Notes: a model not told the origin generated them from the letters alone. A DNA stretch of 8,223 bases from Legionellaceae bacterium (GCA_947473535.1 CANJFK010000028.1:1-8223), one strand, 5' to 3'. Shown: positions 1 to 7,596, counted from the first letter of the stretch. Program-made: numbers and translations.

Positions 1-1
1 A

Positions 2-781
2 GTACAGCTAATAGGTCAACTCTTTCCTGATTACCAAGCATTAAATGTATTTATTATTGGATCCGGTGAAACCGCCTCATTAGTTGGCAAATACTTACAT
101 AAACAGGGTGTACACCGCTTTATGGTTGCAAGTCGCACGCATGAAAATGCACAACGACTCGCGGCGACCTTTGCAGGACGTGCATTAACGATCGGCGATA
201 TTCCGGATTATTTATCTCAAGCCGATGTCGTTATTTCCGCCACCGCTTGCCCATTGCCCTTTATCAGCAAAGGCCTTGTCAAACACGCGTTAAGCCAGCG
301 CAACAATGCACCCATGTTTTTTCTAGATCTAGCCGTCCCGCGTGATATTGAAGCAGACGTAGCCGAATTAGATGGCGTACACTTATACAATATCGATGAT
401 TTGCATAAACGAATTGAACACGGCATGAGTGAACGGCGTGCCAGCGCGGTACAGGCCGAACAATTAATTGAAAGCGAACTCGATCATTACATCCGTTGGC
501 ATCGCTCACTCAAAGCCAATGAACTCATCTGTGATTATCGGAGCCAAATGCAAACGTTGGCTCAGCAGGAATTGCAGCGCGCCATACAAAAACTTTCCGC
601 AGGGCAAGACCAGCAAGGCGTATTAACAGAATTTAGTGAACGTTTAGTCAATAAATTAACGCACACCCCCACCATTGGACTAAAACAAGCCGCTTGGGAT
701 AATCGCCAGGATCTGCTTGATTTAGCCCACTATCTTTTCAATGTATCGGTAAATAAATCACCCTATGAAAAAATCACTTGA
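2..781 (+). CDS. hemA: Glutamyl-tRNA reductase, C-terminal part (5' truncated by window edge)
   Basis: This enzyme reduces glutamyl-tRNA(Glu) to glutamate-1-semialdehyde with NADPH, the first committed step of the C5 pathway to 5-aminolevulinate and heme in the cytoplasm. The reading frame is open from base 2, and 259 residues are visible. The frame begins just before the NAD(P)-binding Rossmann fold, whose glycine motif GSGET lies at visible residues 20-24. It continues through the strand with SRTHENAQ, the conserved ISATACP region and [11 protein letters not shown], then the long helical dimerisation domain with YRSQ and NKLTHTP. Against the roughly 420-residue family, the missing part is the N-terminal catalytic domain with the nucleophilic cysteine, which should lie upstream of the window. 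The methionine at 122 is internal and is not the start. The stop overlaps the start of prfA by 17 bases. Family assignment is firm from the motifs and gene order. Confidence 0.96.
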   Translation, partial: VQLIGQLFPDYQALNVFIIGSGETASLVGKYLHKQGVHRFMVASRTHENAQRLAATFAGRALTIGDIPDYLSQADVVISATACPLPFISKGLVKHALSQRNNAPMFFLDLAVPRDIEADVAELDGVHLYNIDDLHKRIEHGMSERRASAVQAEQLIESELDHYIRWHRSLKANELICDYRSQMQTLAQQELQRAIQKLSAGQDQQGVLTEFSERLVNKLTHTPTIGLKQAAWDNRQDLLDLAHYLFNVSVNKSPYEKIT

Positions 782-1853
782 GTTAAAACTCGAACAAATG
801 CTTGAGCGCTTTCAAGAAATTGGACGTTTGTTATCCGAAGCCTCGGTCATTTCCGATCAAAACCAATTCAAAGCACTATCGAAAGAATATGCACAATTGG
901 AACCGATTACCGCTTGTTATGAACGTTATTTACAAGCTTGTTTGACGATTGTTTCCTTACAGGAACTGATGGATGGCGATGATCCAGAAATGGCGTCCAT
1001 GGCCGCCGATGAGCTTTATTCGGCAAAAACGGATGCTGATACACTGGATGAAGAATTACAATGGCATTTGATTCCTAAAGATCCGGATGACGATCGGAAT
1101 ATCTATCTAGAAGTGCGGGCTGGAACAGGCGGCGATGAAGCGGCTATTTTTGCTGGCGACTTATTTCGCATGTATAGTCGTTATGCCGAGACACAAGGCT
1201 GGCAGCTGGAAATAGTGAGCGCGAGTCACGGCGAGCATGGTGGCTTTAAAGAAGTCATTGCTCGCGTGAGCGGGCATAGCGTTTACGCGCAGTTAAAATT
1301 TGAATCAGGCGCACATCGCGTGCAACGCGTTCCCGCGACCGAGTCACAGGGACGCGTTCATACGTCCGCATGCACCGTCGCGATATTACCCGAAGTGGAA
1401 GAAATCGATGACATTCAAATCAATAGTGAAGATTTGCGTGTCGATACCTACCGTTCTTCTGGCGCTGGTGGTCAGCACATTAACAAAACCGATTCAGCCA
1501 TTCGACTCACCCACTTACCAACCGGCGTCGTTGTTGAATGCCAGGATGAGCGCTCCCAACATAAAAACCGCGCCAAAGCGATGGCTTTATTAAAAACCAG
1601 ACTATTAAATGCGGAGCAAACCAAACAGCGTCAAGAGCAAGCACAAGCGCGTAAATCATTGATTGGCAGTGGGGATCGCTCTGAACGCATACGTACGTAT
1701 AATTTCCCACAAGGCCGTTTAACAGACCACCGAATTAATCTCACTATCTACCAGCTCAATGATGTCATGGAAGGTGAGCTGTCAACGGTTATTGACGCAC
1801 TAAAGCGTGAATATCATGCCGAACTACTCGCGGAATTAGGGCGACATGATTAA
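765..1853 (+). CDS. prfA: Peptide chain release factor 1 (RF1)
   Basis: RF1 reads UAA and UAG stop codons on the ribosome and triggers hydrolysis of peptidyl-tRNA. The 362-residue product is full length for the family (about 360). The helical domain 1 occupies roughly residues 1-105, followed by [10 protein letters not shown] (about 117-126). The codon-recognition tripeptide PAT sits at residues 190-192 inside RVPATES, which marks RF1 rather than RF2. The catalytic GGQ is at 235-237 in [10 protein letters not shown]. The conserved [28 protein letters not shown] and TDHRINLT blocks follow. The ATG at 765 lies inside the end of hemA and has no strong Shine-Dalgarno sequence, so initiation probably relies on ribosomes finishing hemA. 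The 3' end overlaps prmC by 8 bases. The product is the substrate of the PrmC enzyme encoded next to it. Confidence 0.98.
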   Translation: MKKSLELKLEQMLERFQEIGRLLSEASVISDQNQFKALSKEYAQLEPITACYERYLQACLTIVSLQELMDGDDPEMASMAADELYSAKTDADTLDEELQWHLIPKDPDDDRNIYLEVRAGTGGDEAAIFAGDLFRMYSRYAETQGWQLEIVSASHGEHGGFKEVIARVSGHSVYAQLKFESGAHRVQRVPATESQGRVHTSACTVAILPEVEEIDDIQINSEDLRVDTYRSSGAGGQHINKTDSAIRLTHLPTGVVVECQDERSQHKNRAKAMALLKTRLLNAEQTKQRQEQAQARKSLIGSGDRSERIRTYNFPQGRLTDHRINLTIYQLNDVMEGELSTVIDALKREYHAELLAELGRHD

Positions 1854-2685
1854 GCAAGTGCTACAGCAGGCTATTTCTCTTTTGACAGAAACGAGCCCCA
1901 GTGCGCGCCTAGATGCAGAACTGTTAATGTGTTTCACCTTGCATCGATCGCGAACCTATCTGTACGCTCACGCAGACGATCCGCTCGACGATAATCAACG
2001 CGCAACGTTTCAAGCGCTCGTGTTGAAACGAGTGGCGGGCGTGCCGATCGCCTATTTAACAGGTACGCGTGAATTTTGGTCTTTACCACTGCGTGTAAGC
2101 GCAGACACACTTATTCCACGACCAGAAACTGAATTACTCGTTGAACTCGCATTAACCATGATAGCAGACACACCCCAAGCATCTATTCTTGATTTAGGCA
2201 CCGGTAGTGGTGCCATCGCCATAGCACTGGCATCGGAGCGACCCCATTGGCAGATATTGGCGTGCGATAAGAGTCAAACGGCGGTCACTATCGCCCAGGA
2301 TAATGTGAAACGTCTTGGGCTCCACACAACAGTCCAAGTGTGTTGCTCCGATTGGTTTGAATCCATTAAAAAACAACCATTTCATGCGATTGTATCCAAT
2401 CCACCTTATATCGCCGAAAACGACCCACACCTCACACAAGGGGACGTACGGTTTGAACCACAACAAGCGTTGGTAAGTGGCGTCGATGGATTAACCTCAT
2501 TACGCGATATCATTGAGCAGAGTTATGATTGGTTGTTACCAGGTGGATTATTATTAGTAGAGCATGGATTTGATCAAGGGCGCGCTGTCACGGATATATT
2601 CACACAAACAGGTTATCAAAACGTACAATGCTGGAAAGATTGGCAAGGACACGACCGCGTAAGTGGCGGCTGGAAAGGCAAATAA
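1846..2685 (+). CDS. prmC: Peptide chain release factor N5-glutamine methyltransferase
   Basis: PrmC uses S-adenosylmethionine to methylate the glutamine of the GGQ motif in RF1 and RF2, which raises termination efficiency. The 279-residue protein matches the family length. An N-terminal helical release-factor-binding domain (about 1-85) is followed by the conserved IPRPETE (90-96). The SAM-binding glycine loop DLGTGSG is at 116-122, and the catalytic NPPY at 185-188 within IVSNPPYI. The GGLLLVEHG strand near 233-241 is typical of the C-terminal half. The ATG overlaps the prfA stop by 8 bases, and an AGGG at 1838-1841 lies four bases upstream, so translation is probably coupled to prfA. It is the last gene of the operon, and the region beyond is convergent with a minus-strand gene. 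Confidence 0.97.
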   Translation: MIKQVLQQAISLLTETSPSARLDAELLMCFTLHRSRTYLYAHADDPLDDNQRATFQALVLKRVAGVPIAYLTGTREFWSLPLRVSADTLIPRPETELLVELALTMIADTPQASILDLGTGSGAIAIALASERPHWQILACDKSQTAVTIAQDNVKRLGLHTTVQVCCSDWFESIKKQPFHAIVSNPPYIAENDPHLTQGDVRFEPQQALVSGVDGLTSLRDIIEQSYDWLLPGGLLLVEHGFDQGRAVTDIFTQTGYQNVQCWKDWQGHDRVSGGWKGK

Positions 2686-2781
2686 AGCAAATTCAACGCG
2701 ATATCCAATAATGAGTCTTGTTCATCGTTTCGGCCAAATCATCGAAAAATGTCTTCAACGCAAAGATACTGAATAGTAATG

Positions 2782-2871
2782 GCACTACCTAAAGCCCTTT
2801 TTCAAAGAGGGGGATCCCTTGAGGTAATGCCAAGTCCCTTTTTCAAAGAGGGGGATCCCTTAAGGTAGTGC
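2782..2871. repeat. Palindromic intergenic element with two tandem 41-base hairpin units
   Basis: A 26-base core, beginning CCCTTTTTC and ending GGGATCCCTT, occurs identically at 2795-2820 and 2836-2861, a spacing of 41 bases. Each core is followed by a variant of AGGTARTGC (2822-2830 and 2863-2871). The left end GCACTACCTAAAG (2782-2794) is an inverted copy of the right end CTTAAGGTAGTGC (2859-2871) with 12 of 13 matching, and of the middle copy (2818-2830) with 11 of 13. Each core can form a stem of about 7 pairs (CCCUUUU with AAGAGGG, one G-U) with a three-base loop. The element sits between convergent genes, and its last base is the first base, on this strand, of the minus-strand stop codon. 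It resembles a REP/MITE-type dispersed element. No U-run follows the hairpins, so intrinsic termination is unproven, though RNA-end stabilisation or bidirectional attenuation would fit the position. Confidence 0.8.
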
Positions 2872-3299
2872 TAGAAAATAGTCCAGTAGATTGATCCTTT
2901 TTTATTCTTCCAATAATCGCCATTTATTTTTGTATAGGTCGCATCGATATTCGATCGTGATAAAATGGATCCGGTAATCGCGTTATTATTCATACAAATG
3001 TTTTTTTGTGATTCAATCGTAATCATTTGATTGTTACCACATTGATATGTAAGAACAATATCTGGACCATTAAATCCATATTCACTCATTTCAAAAGGCT
3101 GACTTTCTTGGCCGGAAGCTATCTTTATCAGTGCTTGTGTTGTTGAAACGATAGTTCCATGCTTCACAAAGTTTTGAATCAATTGGCAATCATTGGCTGT
3201 ATTATTTTTAATGGTAATGTTAAAAAAAACACAGGGATACTCCCCTGAAAAAGCAAGCGATGTGCTGCTCATTAATAAAAATAAAATAAATTTTCTCAT
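2871..3299 (-). CDS. Small exported protein with four cysteines, function unknown
   Basis: The 142-residue product starts with a clear signal peptide: two basic residues, the hydrophobic stretch ILFLLM, then SSTSLAFSGE, with cleavage likely near residues 16-19. The mature part of about 125 residues is rich in asparagine, threonine and isoleucine in a beta-strand-like pattern (ITIKNNT, DIVLTYQC, MITIESQ). It has four cysteines (23, 38, 87, 102) that could form two disulfides in the periplasm or outside the cell. The pattern recalls small secreted beta-rich proteins seen in Legionella-like genomes, but I cannot name a family. Composition differs from the neighbours: lines 2881-2940 and 3001-3060 have 19/60 and 15/60 G+C, against 29/60 in a sampled prmC line, which suggests horizontal gain. 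An AGAGG ten bases upstream supports the ATG at 3299. The TAG stop overlaps the palindromic element. Confidence 0.85.
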   Translation of the reverse strand: MRKFILFLLMSSTSLAFSGEYPCVFFNITIKNNTANDCQLIQNFVKHGTIVSTTQALIKIASGQESQPFEMSEYGFNGPDIVLTYQCGNNQMITIESQKNICMNNNAITGSILSRSNIDATYTKINGDYWKNKKGSIYWTIF

Positions 3300-3309
3300 A
3301 CGCTTAATT

Positions 3310-3314
3310 CCTCT
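3310..3314 (-). promoter_or_regulatory. Ribosome-binding site of the small exported protein gene
   Basis: On the minus strand this reads AGAGG, followed by AATT, ten bases before the ATG at 3299. It is a moderate Shine-Dalgarno match with slightly long spacing. It supports this start and the reality of the gene. Confidence 0.6.
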
Positions 3315-3348
3315 ACTGAAGTAATCGTCATTTGATTTTGCAAACCGG

Positions 3349-3377
3349 ATTATAACTGAGCTTTGATTTTTTCTGAA
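3349..3377 (-). promoter_or_regulatory. Predicted sigma-70 promoter for the small exported protein gene
   Basis: On the minus strand a perfect TATAAT -10 box lies at 3349-3354. A TTCAGA -35 box (4 of 6 to TTGACA) lies at 3372-3377, with an optimal 17-base spacer. Transcription would begin near 3342 and give a leader of roughly 43 bases containing the AGAGG site. This rests on consensus matching only. Confidence 0.6.
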
Positions 3378-3450
3378 GATTTTTTGCTACGGATGTGTGC
3401 CGTCAATTACTCGTTATTTATTTGGATATCGATAAGGTATGCTCAAAACA

Positions 3451-3480
3451 TTCTGAATTTGCACAAAAATAGTCTATAAT
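3451..3480 (+). promoter_or_regulatory. Predicted promoter for the ankyrin-protein operon
   Basis: A perfect TATAAT lies at 3475-3480. The best -35 candidate is a weak TTCTGA at 3451-3456 (3 of 6) with an 18-base spacer. A start near 3487 would leave only about 23 bases of leader before the ATG at 3510. The poor -35 box suggests that an activator may be needed, but I could not identify an operator. In particular I see no paired CTTAA motif of the PmrA type known upstream of Legionella and Coxiella effector genes. Confidence 0.5.
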
Positions 3481-3509
3481 ACAGTAAAATCACTCTTTTG
3501 GGCTGTATT

Positions 3510-6500
3510 ATGGGTACCCTGACTCAAACAGATATCGAATCTATTTCAACTAAAATAAAGGCCATCAGAGCCTATTTAAATACAAAAACAATCAATAGCG
3601 AACTTGAGGCAAGCATCGCCATAGAACAGTCACTGACACTCGATGAACTAGACACATGCCTGGCCACCCACGGCGTTGAGGCTCAAGATGGCGACTTGGC
3701 AACAGCATTAAAGGCGCTTCTAGCACAACGTTGGGAACGTATTAGACACAGCCCATTGAATTATACCCAACGCCCCTCTGACCCCATTAATTTGCTTTGT
3801 TTACACATCGCAAATCAAATAGAGCCGATTCCAAACAATAAAAATGATATTGATCAATTAGCGCCTGGTATAGGCCCTTATTTTTTGTTAATGCCCAGTC
3901 TTACAGCGTGGAAAGATTCTTATGGCGCTAATATACATAATTTTGCGCTATACCAGTTTGCATTATCCGATAATCAGACGGTGTTCATTCCCATTGAACC
4001 TTGCTTGGTTGATGCAATGGAGTCCGACACAGGCCAATTAAAACACATGGTTTGCGATCCAGAGGGGCGATACAGTCTTAAGTTAATTCACTTAAACGAT
4101 GGTGAAGAATTAGATAATGACGACATCCCAGAGCATCAACTCTGTCTTTATCTGCGTGATGATGTTATTCACGGTAGGGCTAAAAACAGAGAGCCCTTTA
4201 CGTTATCTGAAGAACAGCTCGTAGAGCAATTCAAAGCGCAACTAACCGATGAAGAAAAACTTCAATTATCGGAAGACGAGCAAGACATAAAAGGCAAAAA
4301 GCAATATGACGCCATTAAACGAGCGCTCACACCACTCATCAAAAAAACACTAAAACTATTTAAACACCCCAATGGGGACATTTTCTGTCGCTATCAAAAA
4401 CCAGGCGTGGTTATTCCTGTCCGCGTGGTATTAGACCAGCAACGCTTGGGTAAGCACGCACAGCCCATTATCGACATGCTTGCGAATCCAGCGGGACAGC
4501 AACCCATTTTATCAATGCATGATGATGACATCGTATATACAGCAACGGGCAAACATCATGATGTTAAATTGAGGGATAAATACCTAGGGGATCAAGCCAG
4601 CTTGCTCCACGAAGCGCTCAAACAACCCGTGGCTAAAAAAGGACTTACCATCGGTGAGGAGGGCGCCATTTTCAGTGCTATAGAAAAACAAGGCTATCGT
4701 CGAGAAAATCAGGCGTTTCCTGACCTATCGAAAAGCGAAACGTTTCGAGTAAGTAATCATTCCACCATTACACAAGCGTATTGCCTATACAGTGAGCGAA
4801 TACACAAAAGTGGTGCAACTAGCTTTGGCGAACGGCTATGGAATTTATATATAGCATTAGGTTCAGGCGCTCACCGAGCAGGGAATGCGGATGAGCGAGC
4901 GAATGAAGGGATTGCTGCATTCTCGGAATATTGGAACACCTACTCTGAGTTTGAAAAAAAAATGTTGTATGCTACTTACCCTGGTTTACAACAAATCATC
5001 ATAGCCCTGCGCCCGGAAATGGCAAATGGTGAAAATTGTATTGGGTTCACTGGCAGTGATATCCACGCGTTCCTGAAGCGTTATCCTTCCCTTTATCAAG
5101 ACAATGCTGTATTGAAAAAACATCACTTGCAACAATTAGAAACTGAAATTGCAAAAAAAAGCCATGCTATCTTAGACAATAGCCTCGATCAACCCATTGA
5201 TTTACCACGCTTTTCAACATTAAGCACAACACTGTTCAATGATCCTTATGCCAGACGGGCTCTGCGATATGCTCTGGAGCACCAACAAGCATTGCCGAAC
5301 GACTTCCTAGGCATCCTGCCGCTGTTTAGCGCCCCAGAAAAACAAACCTTACTTCATCTTACCAATGAACAAGGTGATACGGCCTTAATTCAAGCAACAA
5401 CTGATCAAACAGTCCCCATCGTGCATGATTTAATAAAGGAAACGCCACCAAACCGCATCGATGCGCGAAACAAGCGGGGTGAAACAGCCTTAATGCGCAC
5501 CGTCATGAACAAACAAACAGGCGCAGCAATTGCCAATCTACTCATTAACGCCGGTGCTGATATACACACCATGAATCGATACGGTCATACGGCCGTGACG
5601 CTTGCGGTTCGTCATAATAATCTTGATGTGTTGAACGTTTTAATTAAACAGAGCGTGGATCCTCTGCTGACAAAACAAGAAGCCTTGCATTTTGCCATCA
5701 CCAATAACTCCCCCCTGCTTGAGACATTACTGCTCGAAGCCGCAACGCTTTCCCTTGCAGATCAAAATCGATTATTTGAAAATTTATTACCAGACAATCG
5801 ACCAGGAAGTCAGGCCAATACCGTCTTAATGTATGCAGCAACGGCACAACACCCCATCATTGATGAGCTGCTATTGCCGTTGTCCCGCGCCAAGAAATCC
5901 CTTTCGTCTGTATTTTCAACGTCCATTTTGGATGCAAAAAATTCAGACGGCAATACAGCGCTCATCCTTGCCGCCCAAAACAACCTCACGGAAGTGGTTC
6001 TAAAATTAATCAACGCCGGCGCCAACATCCATGCCGCGAATAACCTTGGAGAAACAGCCTTAATCCAAGCATTACAAAATGGACATACGGATGTCATTGA
6101 TGTGCTAATGCACAATGGTGCAAAACTACCGCGTAATCCCATCACAACCAGCGCGAGCAGCTCACGGCAACAAAGCACGCGAAAATTACCTTCGTTTATT
6201 GTGAATGAAAGGGATCCGACGTCTGATTTAGATACGGCACTAATCAAAGCCGCGAAAGCCGGCACTATCGACGAGATTAAAGCACTCGCCGAAGCCGGAG
6301 CTGATATAAATGCTATCAATCGTGGTGGGCAAACGGCATTGACGATCGCTACTCAAAACCAAAGTACAGACATCATCACTTATTTATTAGCCGCTGATGC
6401 AGATATTCGCCCAGTAAAAGCAACGGATGTGAATGCATTCACCATCGCACGATCGCAAATACCCTGCCCCGATCAAGTCATTGAAGCGTTGTTATTAAAA

Positions 6501-7577
6501 GCCGTTAAGCTCAATATAAACGATCAAGAACAGCTCCTAGCAGGGAGCATGCACCTGCATGTTTTAGACTATGTATTCAATCGAAAGGCGCCGTTCCTAT
6601 CGAGACTACTAGAAGAAATAGGCACGATAGACGACGAAGACGCTCAATATGCGCTTCTGAATGCTCGAGGTCTGCATGGCAATACGACCCTCCACATGGC
6701 CGTTAAAGATGCATTGCAAACGGGAAATACGAGCAAAATAACACAGTTAATCGAGGCTGGCGCACACGTTGATATCACCAATGCAGACGGTGATTCGCCT
6801 TTATCTTATGCCATTCAATACCAACTCAATGATGTGCTAGCCATTGTAGCGGTTCTACTCGATGCAGGCGCCACAATAAATCAACGTGATAGCCTAGGTA
6901 AAAATGCATTGGATTATGCGCTCGCGATCAATGATGACTCCCAGATAACATCGGCTCTGCTGTTAAACGCAATCCATTTGCCCGCGGACGATCAAGCTGA
7001 TTTGCTCCAAGATACAGTGCATTATACGTGTGTTTTAGTTTACGCTTTAGATAAACATCCCCATGATTATCAAGTACTATTGGATGAAGCATCCATAACG
7101 CAAAAAACGCGCGTCACTGAGGGGCTCGATGCACTGGATAGCATCGAATTTGATCATTATTTAATGCTGATTAAAGACAAAGCTGACCAATTGCGTAGAC
7201 GATGGTTCCGTCCTTCTGAAAAAAATCAAACGGTCATGAACACCGCAACGGAACTGTATGAGCGCTTGCGGCTTGCAAGACTCACCTTTCTTCAATCAGA
7301 GGAACCGTTAGCGCAAAAAAAATTAACCTTTAAAGCAAGTTGCTTGGATGCCCTTAAACAGGCTGAGCCGGTACTGAAACCCCAGCGCGGTTTTAAAGTA
7401 ATCCTCGATGCTCTCCCCAATTTAATCAATTTAAGACTCATCGTGATGGCGCGAATAAAAACCGGTAAATGGAGCTTTTTTCAAACAGAAACAGCCTCAA
7501 CCAGTATCGTACGAGGATTAAAAGAAAATTTATCCGAGGATGACGATCAAATGGGTCCACCTCTGCCAGAACAGTAG
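3510..7577 (+). CDS. Large ankyrin-repeat protein, probable secreted effector
   Basis: The start is the ATG at 3510. An in-frame TTG at 3498 would add four residues but has no ribosome-binding site. The 1355-residue product has no signal peptide and no clear membrane segment. Residues 1-560 belong to no family I can name; 230-290 is highly charged and probably helical, and the motif SGAHRAGNADERANEG lies at 452-467. About eleven ankyrin repeats follow, recognisable by G-x-TAL and L-INAGADI-type signatures, in blocks near 621-720, 812-878, 906-970 and 1056-1143. They are interrupted by four related helical modules and a serine-rich linker (879-905). Residues 1272-1340 resemble a C-terminal module seen in large Legionella proteins, and the tail LSEDDDQMGPPLPEQ is acidic. 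Ankyrin repeats bind proteins. Together with the acidic tail and missing signal peptide, they suggest a type IV (Dot/Icm) effector acting in a host cell. This is inference; the secretion genes are not in the window. Confidence 0.9.
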   Translation: MGTLTQTDIESISTKIKAIRAYLNTKTINSELEASIAIEQSLTLDELDTCLATHGVEAQDGDLATALKALLAQRWERIRHSPLNYTQRPSDPINLLCLHIANQIEPIPNNKNDIDQLAPGIGPYFLLMPSLTAWKDSYGANIHNFALYQFALSDNQTVFIPIEPCLVDAMESDTGQLKHMVCDPEGRYSLKLIHLNDGEELDNDDIPEHQLCLYLRDDVIHGRAKNREPFTLSEEQLVEQFKAQLTDEEKLQLSEDEQDIKGKKQYDAIKRALTPLIKKTLKLFKHPNGDIFCRYQKPGVVIPVRVVLDQQRLGKHAQPIIDMLANPAGQQPILSMHDDDIVYTATGKHHDVKLRDKYLGDQASLLHEALKQPVAKKGLTIGEEGAIFSAIEKQGYRRENQAFPDLSKSETFRVSNHSTITQAYCLYSERIHKSGATSFGERLWNLYIALGSGAHRAGNADERANEGIAAFSEYWNTYSEFEKKMLYATYPGLQQIIIALRPEMANGENCIGFTGSDIHAFLKRYPSLYQDNAVLKKHHLQQLETEIAKKSHAILDNSLDQPIDLPRFSTLSTTLFNDPYARRALRYALEHQQALPNDFLGILPLFSAPEKQTLLHLTNEQGDTALIQATTDQTVPIVHDLIKETPPNRIDARNKRGETALMRTVMNKQTGAAIANLLINAGADIHTMNRYGHTAVTLAVRHNNLDVLNVLIKQSVDPLLTKQEALHFAITNNSPLLETLLLEAATLSLADQNRLFENLLPDNRPGSQANTVLMYAATAQHPIIDELLLPLSRAKKSLSSVFSTSILDAKNSDGNTALILAAQNNLTEVVLKLINAGANIHAANNLGETALIQALQNGHTDVIDVLMHNGAKLPRNPITTSASSSRQQSTRKLPSFIVNERDPTSDLDTALIKAAKAGTIDEIKALAEAGADINAINRGGQTALTIATQNQSTDIITYLLAADADIRPVKATDVNAFTIARSQIPCPDQVIEALLLKAVKLNINDQEQLLAGSMHLHVLDYVFNRKAPFLSRLLEEIGTIDDEDAQYALLNARGLHGNTTLHMAVKDALQTGNTSKITQLIEAGAHVDITNADGDSPLSYAIQYQLNDVLAIVAVLLDAGATINQRDSLGKNALDYALAINDDSQITSALLLNAIHLPADDQADLLQDTVHYTCVLVYALDKHPHDYQVLLDEASITQKTRVTEGLDALDSIEFDHYLMLIKDKADQLRRRWFRPSEKNQTVMNTATELYERLRLARLTFLQSEEPLAQKKLTFKASCLDALKQAEPVLKPQRGFKVILDALPNLINLRLIVMARIKTGKWSFFQTETASTSIVRGLKENLSEDDDQMGPPLPEQ
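5370..6938 (+). other. Ankyrin-repeat region (residues 621-1143) of the large protein
   Basis: Repeat starts are visible at about residues 621 (GDTALIQA), 656 (GETALMRT), 691 (GHTAVTLA), 723 (EALHFAI), 812 (DGNTALILAA), 846 (GETALIQA), 907 (LDTALIKAA), 940 (GQTALTIA), 1057 (GNTTLHMA), 1093 (DGDSPLSYA) and 1130 (GKNALDYA). The second halves include LLINAGADIHTMNR, KLINAGANIHAANN, ALAEAGADINAINR, QLIEAGAHVDITNA and VLLDAGATINQRDS. The repeats around 723 and 768 are degenerate. The units are spread over non-ankyrin inserts and do not form one continuous solenoid. Confidence 0.9.
7323..7577 (+). other. C-terminal module and acidic tail of the ankyrin protein
   Basis: Residues 1272-1340 contain FKASCLDALKQAEPVLKPQ, then RGFKVILDAL, a moderately hydrophobic stretch and FFQTETAS. 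This order (a helix with a cysteine, a PVL plus basic-aromatic motif, a hydrophobic stretch, then an F-x-T turn) recalls the C-terminal ends of many large Legionella and Coxiella proteins. I am recalling the pattern, not a named domain. The final 15 residues are acidic and then proline-rich, compatible with the glutamate-rich, weakly hydrophobic C-terminal signals of Dot/Icm substrates. Confidence 0.45.
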
Positions 7578-7584
7578 AGCAGTT

Positions 7585-7590
7585 TAGGAG
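7585..7590 (+). promoter_or_regulatory. Ribosome-binding site of the downstream accessory gene
   Basis: TAGGAG lies six bases before the ATG at 7597 and eight bases after the ankyrin-protein stop. It is the best Shine-Dalgarno match in the window. No promoter or terminator fits in the 19-base gap, so the two genes should share a transcript. Confidence 0.8.
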
Positions 7591-7596
7591 ATATTG

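Noticed and set aside
1300..1593. 97-codon plus-strand frame inside prfA
   Set aside because: It is out of frame with the conserved RF1 codons for the PAT and GGQ region, and its translation shows no family features.
2711..2776. Small plus-strand reading frame of 21 codons after prmC
   Set aside because: No Shine-Dalgarno site, no promoter and no recognisable product. It could be a remnant of a lost gene, but the sequence does not support a feature.
2795..2861. Rho-independent terminator for prmC or the convergent gene
   Set aside because: The hairpins are clear but no run of T follows them in either direction, so I kept them as a repeat and did not call a terminator.
3302..3308. CTTAAT as a PmrA-type effector regulatory box
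   Set aside because: Only one half-site is present, it lies just upstream of the minus-strand start codon and not at the ankyrin promoter, and the paired copy expected for PmrA is missing.
3498..3509. TTG start four codons upstream for the ankyrin protein
   Set aside because: It has no ribosome-binding site and lies only about ten bases after the likely transcription start. The ATG at 3510 has a weak GGG seven bases upstream and is the simpler choice.
5810..6319. 169-codon open frame on the minus strand
   Set aside because: It lies wholly inside the ankyrin-repeat coding region, and its alanine- and serine-rich translation is the antisense of ankyrin codons. No ribosome-binding site or family signature is seen.
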